A stretch of DNA of 64,000 bases. It comes from Rhizophagus irregularis. Lineage: Eukaryota; Glomeromycota; Glomeromycetes; Glomerales; Glomeraceae. Within the stretch, counting starts at the first letter, position 1. Every line of letters starts with the position of its first letter. The notes under the pieces were generated by a model. It made no database searches and was not told the origin of the DNA. It saw only the letters and a list, made by a program, of their open reading frames with translations. A program made the translations under genes and the position numbers. Shown here in pieces: positions 1 through 13,188 of this stretch. The stretch covers positions 827,501-891,500 of the forward strand of contig NC_089438.1 in the NCBI RefSeq assembly GCF_026210795.1. The letters run 5' to 3'.

Positions 1-448
1 AACTTTATTTTGGTCGTTAGTATTGTCTGCGAGCGCTTATGATATCAGATCCTCACTCATGTGAACATAAAATGATTAAACTAAAGTAAATAGGCCATCT
101 TGATAACGATAAAAATTGGTGGTCCCCCATTTCCCATTAAAAGTGCCAGTGATCTTAATAAAAAGAGGGGTAATTTTAGTCCAATTCCGTATCATTCTTT
201 GAAATTTATAGACAGTCGCAAATTAATGAATAATACTTACCAAACATTTGATATAGCTCACCTTCCCTACATCCCAAATCATCGAAGAGTTTGTCACTTT
301 TATCAACAAGAATATTTTTCAATCAAGTATTTTATGACATATTTGAAATTTGTCCGCTAATCATGTAGATACAAGATTACTACATTTCCCGAATGCTTGG
401 CCTGTTCGTGTCTAAATAGTAAGCGGAAAATTTTGACAGAAGTGGATA
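1..448. other. intergenic, one unassigned open frame
   Basis: AT-rich sequence with no gene I can name. A frame open from about 100 to 360 on the plus strand has an ordinary-looking amino-acid composition (it includes GGPPFPIKSASDL) but no ATG at its start and no recognised domain. It could be a fragment of a decayed gene. Confidence 0.3.
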
Positions 449-854
449 TACATCGCCAGGACAAAAGTATCCGGACACCTACAAAACTTATAATAAAAAT
501 GCTTTTTTTTTGAAATCTTTCTTAATCATCAAATATCACGTGATTTTTTAATAAAATTGTACGATATAATTTTGAAAAAAAAATTATAGTTTTTATCAAA
601 ATATGCGGAGGTTCTATGATAACTTCATAGATAAATTTAAACTATATCAATGAACTTTTATTAATAGTTTATATATAAATTCTATATACAATGTACAACT
701 TTGCTATGGAATAAAGAAATTTTTTTTTCAAAATATTTAACCAATTAGCTTTACAATATTAAATTTTAAATATACGATTTAAAAAAATATAATTTTCATA
801 TGTTTTATTAATAAAATTTGAAGGTGTCCGGATACTTTTGTCCGGGGCGTTGTA
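449..854. mobile_element. MITE, Tc1/mariner-like, TA-flanked
   Basis: The ends are inverted copies of each other. The left end (451-480) and the reverse complement of the right end (822-852) share the core GGACAAAAGTATCCGGACAC plus the bases on either side, with one small indel near the tip. Each end is bordered by TA, the target-site duplication of Tc1/mariner elements. The roughly 340-bp interior is AT-rich and holds no transposase, so this is a non-autonomous element. The family assignment rests on the TA borders and TIR style, not on an identified transposase. Confidence 0.7.
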
Positions 855-3800
855 CTATATATATAAGAAACGATTGTCGCACGAGCCTATGCTAAATATT
901 AATCTGTAGTTGCAAAATCATCGCTGATCTAATAAGTTAAAATCGATCAGTACTAAAATTTCATACTACCCCTTATTTGATTAACCTTAGAAAAATTGTC
1001 ACCTAAGAAGCCATTATTCGTGTAAAAGTTTTCATTAATATATTCTTCCGCTGATTCTTTATTTCGCCGTTATACCATTCCTTTTTATTGACTTCATTAT
1101 CCGTTTATTCTAAGCCTCTTTTCAAATATTATTTCAATTAGACTTGATCATGATGTGTAAATGTAAAGATTTAATGTTTACGGAATTAAAAGTCTTGATA
1201 AATATTATGTGTAAGTACCTGGCATAAGTGCATCAACCTAATTCTCCAAGTCTGATTGCATTAAACCAAGAAATTTTTTGTAATCCTTGCCGCTCTTCAA
1301 GTATCTATAATGTTCTTTTTTATTACACATAACTATTTCATCAGGGATATTGGAATTTTTCATTCCCAATATTTTTACACCATAACATTACTATATTTTA
1401 TTGTGATTCAATTATCCATTCTTAAAAGGATACGATATGTATTATTACGCTTAATTGAAAGTTTTATGCATCAATTTAGCGTGACATCCACAAACTCATC
1501 TTTCAATATTAATATTGTATGTCTTAAAATTATTAGACATGCCAATTTTTTTCATTCACCTTTAATTTATTTCTACCAGTCCAATTTTTATGATTGAAGA
1601 GAATTTCTCAAAATTTTCGTGCTTGTAAAGGAATAAGTTTCTCCAAAATTATATAAATCAAAGGTTGGACGAAAAAATTTGTAGAAAAATCACATTTAAG
1701 CACGAATGCCTTTCAATAAAAATTGTTGTTTTTTAAGTACTGTATATGAACGTGCCCAAAAGAATCCAGCCAATATACTGCGGAGCATTATGAGGTTAAT
1801 GAAGTTAAACTTTTTATTCCTTGTGAATGGTACCCTAATCAAAATAGTAAAATCTGAAAATATCACTTTAACTAAGCTTCATATATAATATATGTACTGT
1901 ATGTATAATTATCTCGTGACATGATCGGTGACTATTACGGATTTTTAACACTAACCCAAAAATTTTTTACGTAATATTACGTAATAATACTATTAAGTTA
2001 ACTAATCCATAAAAGAATAGGTCTTTTATTAACAGAAATAATTAGCAATTATTTTCTAATTATGATGTGTTAAAACTTATTCTAAATTGGGTTTGGATTG
2101 AGATTACGAATTTTGAATTTTTGTTTTATCGGCACAAATTTTTACCGAGCCATATGCATGGTTGTGATAAGCAAGAAATGTATTTAGAAAAATGTAATAA
2201 CACAATCATTTTATTGTTTCTTCACAAAGAAACTAAGAGACAATCTGCACAAATTTACTCGCCGGGATACCTGGAACTCACCCAGTTCTTCCTCCTTATG
2301 AGTAACCATTACCAAAAATTGCCATCAAAGAATGTAAAAATATAGTAACTATAATTATAATAAATCCAGTTCCAATTTGATGGATTTTGGAATTGTATAA
2401 GAACGTTGTGGCAAAGAAATCATATCATTTCTTGCTAGTCCTGTCTTGGCGTAATTATAATAAGATTTTCGATTTTAAAATTCATACCTAATATTAATTT
2501 ACGTTTTTACATTATTTTTAATTGATATAAATAGAATATTTCTATAACTTTCCTTCTTTACTTTATTAATTAATTGATAACGAAAGATATTATAACAATA
2601 TGATATGGAATTTTCAAATCGCATATTCTATGTAATTATTTGTGTGAAGTGTGACAATTTTTAGAATTCACATAATTTCATAATTTGAAATTCCTAGTTC
2701 AAAAGCAATAACTAAAAATTAATTGAACACATGTGAAACACGCCAAAAAAAGTGCATTGCATGATCTTATACACAATTGAAAGCGTCTAAGCGTCTAACA
2801 AACTAACAATTCATTAATGATTGGAATCTCCGATGCATGTTGGCGTTTCATGATTGATCATTTGACAACTTTTGATAAAAAAAATAATAAATTAAGTAAT
2901 AAATATGACGATTTAATGTTTATTTTATAAGAATAGATAAATTTTTAAAAAATTTCATCTTTTACTTTTGACGTCATATTCGGATAAATTTTGATTGTCA
3001 TACAGATTTGCATACAATTAAAGAGATTATTCCTGTCTTACCATCATCTCCCGTATTTCAGAGATAAGTTCTTTTGCATATCAGATACGAGAAATACTCT
3101 TGATCTAATAAAAAAAATTATTTATTTAAGTCCTCAAATTTTACTATTCTATATTTTCTTTTCTATTTTCCCGGTTTCTACAAGAAGCTCGAAAAAAAAT
3201 GAAGCAATTATAATTTATAATCGAAAAGAATATTCATAAAATATCTTTGTATTAGAATCATTTAAAATTTTCTTTACACTACAAATTATTGAAAGAGATA
3301 TTTCATAGATTTCATAAGCTAGAAAAAAGAAAAAATTTTTTTTTCTTTGGTAAGATGAGGACTTTTTAGTGATCTTTTTGAAATAATGAAAATTCAACTG
3401 ACTGTAATTTTATATTAACAGATCAATTCTCCGAATCTTGATAAAATTTAAAGAATTTTTTACTTGTACCCGCTGAATAACGAAACAATAATTTTAAAAC
3501 AAAATTATTAATATTAGGAAGCGGGAACCGATATACAGTTCGAAGTGCCGTTTTGATTATCGATTTCCGCTTTTCTTAAAAATGTATCAATAGCGTATCT
3601 TTTGTAAAAAATGCAGAAATCGCATATGCCTGCGTGAGTTGAAATAATGGCATCACCTTTCAAATTAATATGTATACACTTCGGACTAAAAATTTGGTTC
3701 GTAATAATTTGTGTATAATACATGCAGAATTGCAGATAAGTGTGTAATTGTATCAGGAAAAAATCAAAAATGAAATCTAAAACTCACGTGATTTTATTTA

Positions 3801-4074
3801 AAGAATTGCGATTGGATAGAGGGGATAGAGAATGATTTTATGGTAGATGTCGATAATTGGGAAAATTGTAATTGTAATATTGTAATTCGATGAGATGTGC
3901 AATAATATCAAAATACGAGAAGTAAGAGACTTGTATTAAGCTACGGCATAAGAATAAGAGTATTTTCTATCGACATATGTTAATTTGTAAGATTCTACGC
4001 TAATTCTATATTTTTCTAAAAAAGCCTTGTATATTGAATATATCAGAGGTTTTACGAATATAGAATTCTACTGA
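855..4074. other. intergenic, no gene seen
   Basis: AT-rich sequence with scattered short open frames (for example 1310-1597, 2067-2345, 2991-3239 and 3514-3723) that lack recognisable motifs, splice structure or compositional signs of coding. I see no repeat or RNA gene here. Confidence 0.5.
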
Positions 4075-5172
4075 TTATGAAAAGTCACAGTATCTCTTGA
4101 TGGATTTTTGCAAACACTTTAGCTCAAATTCTCTAAATACATCAGTATCAATCTCTTTATGTCCCAGCAAAACATTAAGTACACTCCTTCCTGCCCCACG
4201 ATACTTTTGATTTCGAAGAAGTTTTGTTGGATCAAATTTATTTTACTTCGGTTAAGATTTGCCTCTTGATATTAATAAGAAAAAAGAAGAATCAAACAAT
4301 TAATCCAAAGCAGAATTGTACAAATTTGATTGATGTAAAAAAAAACAATGAAACCAATTTTACCTTTAAAGGTCTGCCCAGCCAAGAAATTATCCGCCAA
4401 AGTCTTATACTCTATAATACGACTCCAAACCAATTCGTATATTTTTTTTGCGTCTACTTCATTAATTTTGCATCTCTTAGTTCTTTCTCGTTAACGTCGT
4501 TAATTTCCATTACAGGTTTTTCAATGACACTATTTTTCAAGAACGCAAACAAATGATGTAATACTTACATTTCATTCTTCTTGAGACTGAACCTTCACTG
4601 TTAAGTGCTAACAAATAAGCGATATACTTTCGATCATTGACATTGTGCTTTACATCATCCTAAACTTTTGTTGTTGTCATCGTTGTGATCATTTCTTTTG
4701 TTGAGTTTACTGTTGTAAGTTTGTTGTCGTTCATCTTCATTAGTTTCTTGTTTTTATGAACCAAACAACTAGACATTATCATAAATAATAGCTATCGGTT
4801 TGTATTGATCCTTTTTGCATTAGTTGTAAATATGTTCCTGGTTTTTAATAGCTTCACCTAATTTATTAAAATTGGCGGGAGCACTTATGTATATAACACC
4901 TCATTTGATGCAATCCTGATTAATGTGATTTTTCCTGTTCCGTGTTCTCAAATACATGATAAGATGATAGGCAATCCAAACTCAAAGCCCAGGGTTTTTT
5001 TTATATTCATTCATAAGGCTGTAAGACGCTCTATAATACATCAAGCCGAGTTCCTCTCTCCACACAGTCCTGTTACGAAGACGCTCATTATACTTGAGTA
5101 GAGACCTGATATACAAGAACAAATACCAAGAGGCCAGTAACAATAGACTCGTCAGAATAGATGCGGGAAATT
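4075..5172 (-). pseudogene. P-loop ATPase relic (AAA/STAND-like family)
   Basis: Reading the minus strand from 5172 down, fragments in different frames follow the order of a P-loop NTPase family that I associate with Rhizophagus. First comes a hydrophobic stretch (ILTSLLLLASWYLFLYI) followed by RASYSLMNEYKKNPGL at about 5000. Then comes a Walker A-like EHGTGKITLIRIASNEV (about 4950-4900), with Ile where Thr/Ser is expected. Further on are NVNDRKYIAYLLALNSEG (about 4650), a stretch with IIEYKTLADNFLAGQTFK (about 4380-4470), and a C-terminal part with LLGHKEIDTDVFREFEL ending at a stop at 4077-4075. A recognisable Walker B is missing. At least three frame changes and several in-frame stops separate the pieces. 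Introns may account for some breaks, such as a possible donor after TFKG at about 4372, but not for all. Presumably not functional. Confidence 0.6.
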
Positions 5173-6457
5173 AAGTGCTTGTAAATGATTTTAAGAAATA
5201 AAAATAAGAAAAAGGTGTAACATCAAAAGCATAAATATAAATGTATATAGTTTTTGCATTGTACTCGATGGATAGATTTTGGAGTAACCATCGTGACTAA
5301 TAATAGGTAGATGGTTTGTCACAACAAATACTTCAAAAAGTTAATAACCATGAAAAGAAAAAACATTACGCGGAAAAAATGATGATTGATTCTTAGGGGT
5401 ATTTATAAAAAAAGGAGAATTACGTAATTTTTTTGTTGACCGTATTTGACTAATGTGGCGTTTTTGAATGATCGATCTAGATTTATAAAATAATTATCCG
5501 ACTACTCAAGCCGTTGTATTATTTATAGTCGCGTTGGCGGGGAAATTGTTGAAGCTTCTGACGAGAAATTACGCAATTAAAGTATGAATGAAATATTTTT
5601 TTTTCATTGATGTTAGTATAGACATATAGACATTTTATAAAATGAATCTATGTATCACAGATACGAGTAATTTTTATCAATAAAAAATTCAAGCTTTATA
5701 GATCTCAAGCAAATTTTTTGGAAATTTTTTTTTCAGGCTAATCACGCAACATTTCTTCCGGCTTTGAACATATATGTTTGTAATGATTTTTATGGTGGTG
5801 TGTGTGCACCAAAAAAATAAAAATGTTTATGTTGGGTTCAATATATAATAATAACGTTTACTTTATTGCATGAATAATTGGACCGTTTACAGATCGAAAT
5901 TTTTCTGACAAAAAAAACCATTCTCTCAGGGAATGATTATAAATATATAAATTTTTGTAATTTGATTTATTTTAAAATTTTAAAAAAAATATTTAATATT
6001 TTTAAAATATCCAAAATATCCAGAAAATTTTCAGATTTAAATATCTGGAATACTATTTAAAATAAATATTACAAAATATTCAATAATTTAAACTTTATTT
6101 TTTATAAAGTTAAAAAGTCTTTTATTATATTGAAAGTTGGGATATAGTTTAATGTGATCTGTGATTTTTAATATGTGATTCAAATGTGATTCAAAGTATG
6201 ATCTTTGTTACACCTGCGTAGTCTAAAAATTTGTGTTTCGTGATTGACTTCGAATCGACTTTGAAAACGGTTATGCTAAATCATGTGATTAAAAAATCAT
6301 TTATGGTTTTAAATGAAATCAAAAAAACCTTTGACGCGATACACGAAAATTGGTCCTGGTGACATAAAAAAACTCATGAAACTCATAAACCCATATTGGT
6401 TTGTTGTATGATAAATAAAAAACTTCTTAACAAGGACTAATTATATTTTTTTAAGCA
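5173..6457. other. upstream region of TOP2
   Basis: AT-rich DNA between the ATPase relic and TOP2. It contains short repeats of ATGTGATTCAA at about 6171-6200. The TOP2 promoter and 5' leader should lie in the last few hundred bases, but I see no convincing TATA box or other defined site. Confidence 0.4.
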
Positions 6458-9400
6458 ATGTCTGATTCACAAGTTCAGAACGAAAACACTGAACCTACTA
6501 AAAAAGTCACAAAGCCTCGTAAACCAAGAGCCGAGGCTTCTTCTAGTAAATCTTCAACTCCTAAAAAATCTACTCCTAAAAAATCTTCGTCTAGTAAGGC
6601 CTCAACTCCTAAAAAGTCAACTCCTAAAAAGTCTACTCCTAAAAAATCAAACCCGGTCGATGTTGAAGAATCGAGTGAAGTTACAACTCCTAGCAAAGCC
6701 ATAGAGAAAACTATTGAAGAAGTCTATCAAAAGAAAACTCAGCTTGAACATGTTTTGTTAAGACCCGATACATATGTTGGTTCTGTTGAACCTCTAAAAG
6801 AGAAAATGTGGGTTTACGACTCCGAAAAGCAAGGAATGGTCTACAGGTAAAGCTATTACTGCTTTCATTATAACATAATCTCGTTTAATGTAACCTTTCA
6901 TGTTTAATTTCATATTTATCTTCTTATAGAGACATTACCTACGTACCAGGCTTATATAAAATAGTGGATGAAATCTTGGTAAATGCTGCTGATAATAAGG
7001 TATAATCTGGCACAATTGGTCGTCAAATTTTTTTTTTTAAGTGCATGAAAATAACTTTTTTTTTCTTAATGTAAGGTTCGAGATCCTACAATGAATACTA
7101 TTAAAGTTAACATTAACAAAGAAGAAGGGACGATTTCCATTTATAATAATGGAAAAGGAATACCTATTGAAATACACAAAGAAGAAAAAATTTGGGTTCC
7201 TGAGCTTATTTTTGGGCATCTTTTGACATCCTCAAATTATGATGATAGTGAGAAGAAAGTTACTGGTGGTCGCAATGGTTACGGCGCTAAATTAGCAAAC
7301 ATCTTCAGTACGGAATTCATTGTGGAAACTACAGATTCTTCAGTTTCCAAGAAATATCGCCAAATATTTAGGAATAATATGTCCGTAATCGAAGAACCAA
7401 AACTCACTTCATATAGTAAAAAAGAGGAATATACTATGATTACTTTCAAGCCAGACTTTGAAAAATTCAATATGTCTCAATTTGATGATGATATTACTGC
7501 TCTTTTAAAGAAACGTGTTTATGACATGGTAGCATGCGTCAATAATATCAAAGTATACTTGAATAATGAAAAATTGAAATTAAAAGATTTCAAGGAATAC
7601 ATGCAATTGTATTTAGGTGAGCGGGAAGAGCCGCGTCCAGATATCGTATATGAACGTGTTAACAATCGATGGGAAATTGGAGTTCTTCCTTCCTCAGAAT
7701 CTCAATTTCTGCAAGTAAGTATTTATTCTTTAATCTTGTAGTAACTGGTTTAGCAAGTTATTTAATCATAATATTTATTTTATTTTCATTGAAATGATAG
7801 ATAAGTTTCGTTAACAGTATATGTACATCAAAAGGCGGTACCCATGTTAACTACATCGCAGATCAACTTGCAGATAGAATTCTGTCAGCGGTTAAGAGTA
7901 AAAAGAAGGATGCAAACATTAAAAAGAATCAAGTTAAAAATCATATGTGGATTTTCGTTAAATGTTTGATTGAGAATCCAACATTTGATTCTCAGACAAA
8001 AGAAAATCTTACACTAAAGGTTACATCATTCGGTTCTTCATGTAATCCAAGTGACGCATTCTTTAAAGGGCGTAAGTTATCATAATTAATAGAAAGCTTC
8101 TTTAAACTTTTGTATGTTAATATATTATTTTTTTTTCTTACAATAGTGCTTAAATGTGGTATTGTTGATCAGATCATCGAAGTTGTTGATTTTAAACTCA
8201 ATAAAGAGCTAAAAAAGACGGATGGAAAGAAAAGTAGGAAGTATGTATGATTCGTATGATTCTTCAATTTTCTAATGATGAAATTTTAGTTTATTAAATC
8301 TTAAATGTATTTCCAAATAGAATCACAGGCATCACAAAATTGGATGATGCAAATAATGCTGGCGGTAGGAATGCTAAGGATTGTACTTTAATTCTTACTG
8401 AGGGTGACTCTGCAAAATCATTGGCTGTCGCTGGATTGTCTGAGGTTGGACGGGATTATTATGGAGTTTTCCCACTCCGGGGAAAACTACTGAACGTGCG
8501 AGATGGTTCTCATAAACAGATCATGAACAACGCAGAAATCCAACATATAAAGCAAATTCTTGGTTTAAAACAAGGAAAAGAATATGAATCAACAAGTGAA
8601 TTGCGTTATGGCCACTTGATGATCATGACGGATCAAGATCACGATGGAAGTCATATAAAAGGGTTGATCATCAATTTTATGGATCATTTCTTTCCATCCT
8701 TGTTGAGAATTAAAGGTTTCTTGTTGGAATTCATCACTCCTATAGTCAAGGTATGAATTTTAAAAAATTCTAATAAACGTTCTTAAGGTAAATGTTAATT
8801 TTTTATTATAGTGTACAAAAGGTGAAATGGAGTTGTCATTTTTTACCGTACCTGAATTCGAAAAATGGAAGGAAACGATTCCTGATATTAAAAATTGGAA
8901 AATCAAATATTACAAGGTAGGTATCTTAATATATTCACAAAGGAAATAATGTGTATTTAATTGCGTTTTTATATTATTAGGGACTTGGTACTTCTAGTTC
9001 TGCTGAAGCAAAAAAATACTTCAGAAATCTAAACCGTCATAAAAAACCTTTTAGAGCGATTGCAGAGGGTGAACGAGAATTAATTGATATGGCCTTTAAT
9101 AAAAAGAAAGCAGATGATCGCAAGGAGTGGTTAAAAAACTATGAAGTAAGTGTTAGTTATTTCTTTTTATAAATGCAAAATAGAAATTACATTTTGTAAA
9201 AAAAAAAAATAATTAAAATTTTTATTTCAGCCGGGTACCTATATGAATCATGATGTAAATGAGATCACGATAACAGATTTTATAAACAAAGAGTTAATCT
9301 TATTCAGCCGAGCTGACAATGAGCGTTCGATTCCTAATGTTCTTGATGGGCTAAAACCTGGTCAAAGAAAAGTTTTATACACATGCTTTAAGAAAAATTT

Positions 9401-12400
9401 CAAGAATGAAGTTAAGGTTTCATCGTTATCCGGTGCAGTTCTAGCTGAGGCGGCATATCATCATGGTGATGCGAGTCTTCAAGGAACAATCATCGCAATG
9501 GCTCACGATTTTGTCGGTTCAAATAACATCAATGTTCTCCATGGCGAAGGTCAATTTGGTACAAGAGCTCAAGGAGGAAAAGATGCTGCTAGTGCCCGTT
9601 ATATTAGCGTGACAATTCCTCCACTGACTCGAAAAATTTTTCATCCTCAAGACGACGCGTTGCTTACTTATTGCAATGATGACGGGCAGTTTGTAGAACC
9701 AGAATGGTATCTGCCGATTCTACCTATGATCCTTGTCAATGGCTCAGAGGGTATTGGAACTGGTGAGTTTCATTATATATAGGTGCGAACTCATTTCTTA
9801 ATGTTAAATTCATCTTTCAATTATTAGGCTGGAGTTCATATATTCCAAATTACAACCCCCGTGATATCGTTGACAACCTGAAACGTCTAATTAACAACGA
9901 AGAGCCTGTACCAATGCACCCTTGGTATCGCGGTTTTCAGGTAATAAAATATTTGATAATTCTTTATTGATGTAAATTCTAAGTAATAAATATATAATTA
10001 TAGGGAGAGTTTGAACAACTAAGTAATGATAGATATCAAGTTAACGGTATAATCCAGAAAGTTAATGATGAATCTGTTAGGATTACTGAATTGCCAGTTC
10101 GTGTTTGGACACAGAGTTACAAAGAGCAACTTGAAAAATGGATCGCTGGAACGGAGAGAACTTCTAGCTGGATTCGAGTATGTTTATATTTATTATTTAG
10201 TATGATTAAATTTAAAACAGAGTTAATAAGTTATAATAAATAATAGGAATATAAGGAGAACCATACTACAACTGCTGTTGATTTCACTGTTAAGTTGTCT
10301 GAAGAAAATTTAATAGCTGCTTTAAAAGAAGGACTTGAAAAGAAATTTAAGACTAGCACAGCCATTAATACTTCTAATATGGTGTGTTTCGATGGTAGAG
10401 GACGTATTAGGAAATATAATTCGCCTGAAGAGATTCTCAAGGAATTCTACGATTACCGACTCGAATACTACCATAAAAGAAAGGTTCGCATTGATCTTGT
10501 TTGTATTTTTATGAAAATCAAAATTAATTTATTTGCTCTCAATGAACTTTAGGCTCATATGATAAAGATACTTGAAATAGAAGTCAGAAAGCTCAGAAAT
10601 AAAGCTAAATTTCTTCAAATGAAGATTGACCATAATCTCGAATTTGAAGGGCTTTTGAGAAATGCAATTATTGATTTACTCGAGAAAAATAACTTCGAAA
10701 GATTTGCAGATGATAAAGACATTAAAGATAATGACGACGAGGATTTCAATATTAGTCATAATGATCATGGATATGATTATTTGATGAAATCTCCGGCATG
10801 GAGTTTTTGCATGGAAGAGGTAAGTTTTCGTATTTTTTGAAATTCTGATTTTCATAAAATTAAGTAGGAGTATTCTAATTGATTTTCCGTGTTAGGTACA
10901 AAAACTCTTAAGTAAAAAAGTAGAGAAAGAAAATGAACTCGAAGATCTCAGGAAAAAAACACCTCAACGAATGTGGATAGAAGATTTAAATGATTTCTTG
11001 GCATTTTGGGATGTGAGTATATACTTTATGCATTTGATATTATATATTAAAAGAAACAATTTAATAATAATAACGTCTATTTAATAAATTATAGGATATT
11101 CTAAAACAGAAGCAGTACAAAACAAAGCAAGTTCAGGTTAAACTTGCCGAAATTCCGCCGCAATCATCAACACTATCAGATAATCCGTCATTGCTTAATA
11201 CCGAATCTGTTGAGGTTAAAGATGATGATCAAAATGAGGTCAAATCTTATTCATTAGTACAAGATGATAACGAGATGGATCTAGATCTCGTTGATGACAA
11301 TAAAAATAAGAAACCAGCTCGAGGCAGTAAAGGAAAGAATAAAGCTCTTAATAATGATAAAAAGCAAACTCAAGATAGTAAAGGGAAAAAGAATGTGATA
11401 TATGATTACTTTGCGCCCGTTGAACAATCTCAAACAAAAAAGGAAGTGATTAATGAAGAGGTAAACCCAGCAACTCAAAATGAAAAGAGCGAATTGGTGG
11501 ATTTAGTTTCTGACGCAGAAGAAACTGAAAAGACCGTTAAAGATCAAGATCTAGAATCCACAAGTTCACCAAAACGTGGTAGAAGAAAAGCCACGAAAGT
11601 AAAAATTGCTCAAAGTGATGATGAACCGATGGATCTAGTTTTTGATACAGAAGAAACTGAAAAGACCGATAAAGATCAAGATCTAGAATCCACAAGTTCA
11701 CCAAAACGAGGTAGAAGAAAAGCCACGAAAGTAAAAATTGCTCAAAGTGATGATGAACCGATGGATCCAGTTTTTGATATAGAAGAAACTACAAAGACCG
11801 ATAAAGATCAAGATCTAGAATCCACAAGTTCACCAAAACGAGGTAGAAGAAAAGCCACGAAAGTAAAATTTGCTCAAAGTGGTGATGAGACGATGGATCT
11901 AGTTTTTGATGCAGAAGAAACCGCAAAGACTGATAAAGATCAAGATCTAGAATCCATAAGTTCACCAAAACGGGGTAGAAGAAAAGCCACGAAAGTAAAA
12001 ATTGCTCAAAGTGATGATGAGTCTGTAGATCTAGTTTTTGATACAGAAGAAACCGCAAAGACTGATAAAGATCAAGATCTAGAATCCACAAGTTCACCAA
12101 AGCGTGGTAGAAGAAAAACCACGAAAGTAAAAATTGCTCAAAGTGATGATGAGTCTGTAGGTCTAGTTTTTGATACAGAAGAAACCGCAAAGACTGATAA
12201 AGATCAAGATCTAGAATCCACAAGTTCACCAAAACGTGGTAGAAGAAAAGCCACGAAAGTAAAAATTGCTCAAAGTGATGATGAGTCGGTAGGTCTAGTG
12301 TTTGACAAAGAAGAAACTGCAAAGGCTGATAAAGATCAAGAATCCACAAGTTCACCAAAACGTGGTAGAAGAAAAAACGCGAAAGTAAAAACAACTCAAG

Positions 12401-13188
12401 ATGACGAAGAAAAGAGCGAGTTGATTAATCTAGTTTCTGATTTGGAAGAAACTGAAAAGACCGATAAAGAAGTCACAAGGCCGTTAAGACGTGGTAGGAC
12501 GAAAGTGAAAACAACCCAAAATGATGAAGAAAAGATCGAGTTGGTTGATTTAGTTTCTGATGCAGAAGAAACTGCAAATACTGATAAAGATAAAGAGCAA
12601 GAAGTCACAACACCTCCAAAACGTGGTAGAAGAAAAACCACGAAAGCAAAAATAACTCAAAATGATGAAGAAAAGAACGAGTTAGTGGATTTAGTTTCTG
12701 ACACAGAAGAAATTTCTAAGACTGACAAAGATCAAGATCTAGAAATAACAATATCGCCAAGACGTAGTAGAAGAAAAGCCACGGAAGAAATTGCAGATAG
12801 CGATTCAAATTCTAAAGAGCTAGAAATCACAAGACCGCAAAAACGTGGCAGAAGGAAAGCTGTCGAAGAAATTGCAAAGACCAATAACGATCTAAGTTCT
12901 GAAGATCTAGAAATCACAAGACCGCAAAAACGTGGCAGAAGAAAAATTACGGAAGAAACCGCAAAAACAGATAAGGATCTAAATTCCGAAGTCATAGAAT
13001 CTGCGAGACCAAAACGTAATAGAAGAAAAAACACGACCTTGAATCAGGATTCTGAGAATGAAAAGGAGTCAGACTCCGAAATCATTGATCTTACTCCCAG
13101 CCGAGGAACACGAGCAAAACGTAGGGCCATCGATCATGATGCGCGCACAGTGAAACGTCCTAGAAGGGCAAAGTCTAAAATACTATAG
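6458..13188 (+). CDS. TOP2: DNA topoisomerase II (ATP-hydrolysing)
   Basis: Type IIA topoisomerase: passes one DNA duplex through a transient double-strand break in another, using ATP, to decatenate and relax DNA in the nucleus. Fifteen exons: 6458-6846, 6930-6999, 7076-7714, 7801-8071, 8147-8240, 8321-8750, 8812-8916, 8981-9145, 9231-9762, 9828-9940, 10004-10177, 10247-10483, 10553-10819, 10896-11012 and 11095-13188. They total 5697 nt (1898 aa). An N-terminal TPKK-rich stretch (about residues 27-70) precedes the GHKL ATPase domain (GRNGYGAKL, 218-226). The TOPRIM domain has EGDSAK (515-520), PLRGK (539-543) and DQDHDG (592-597). The catalytic Tyr is residue 845 in AASARYI, next to Arg844. 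From about residue 1202 a single last exon encodes a charged tail with tandem 44-residue repeats, making the protein much longer than yeast or human enzymes (roughly 1430-1530 aa). All key residues are present, so it is most likely functional. Confidence 0.95.
11518..12309 (+). repeat. six 132-bp tandem repeats in the TOP2 tail
   Basis: Six head-to-tail coding units of exactly 132 bp (44 residues, about 1343-1606 of the protein), starting at 11518, 11650, 11782, 11914, 12046 and 12178. Each unit reads roughly EET.KTDKDQDLES, then SSPKRGRRK, then KVKIAQSDDE, then a DLVFD- or GLVFD-type core. Degenerate units continue to about 13040, with further KRGRRK-type patches. The units are nearly identical in nucleotides, which points to recent duplication or homogenisation. 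Confidence 0.9.

Noticed and set aside
11789-12394. 201-codon minus-strand open frame across the TOP2 repeats
   Set aside because: It is the reverse reading of the 132-bp coding repeats; the plus-strand reading is continuous with the enzyme and carries the sensible composition. The same holds for the minus frames at 6475-6702, 12396-12641 and 12732-13034.
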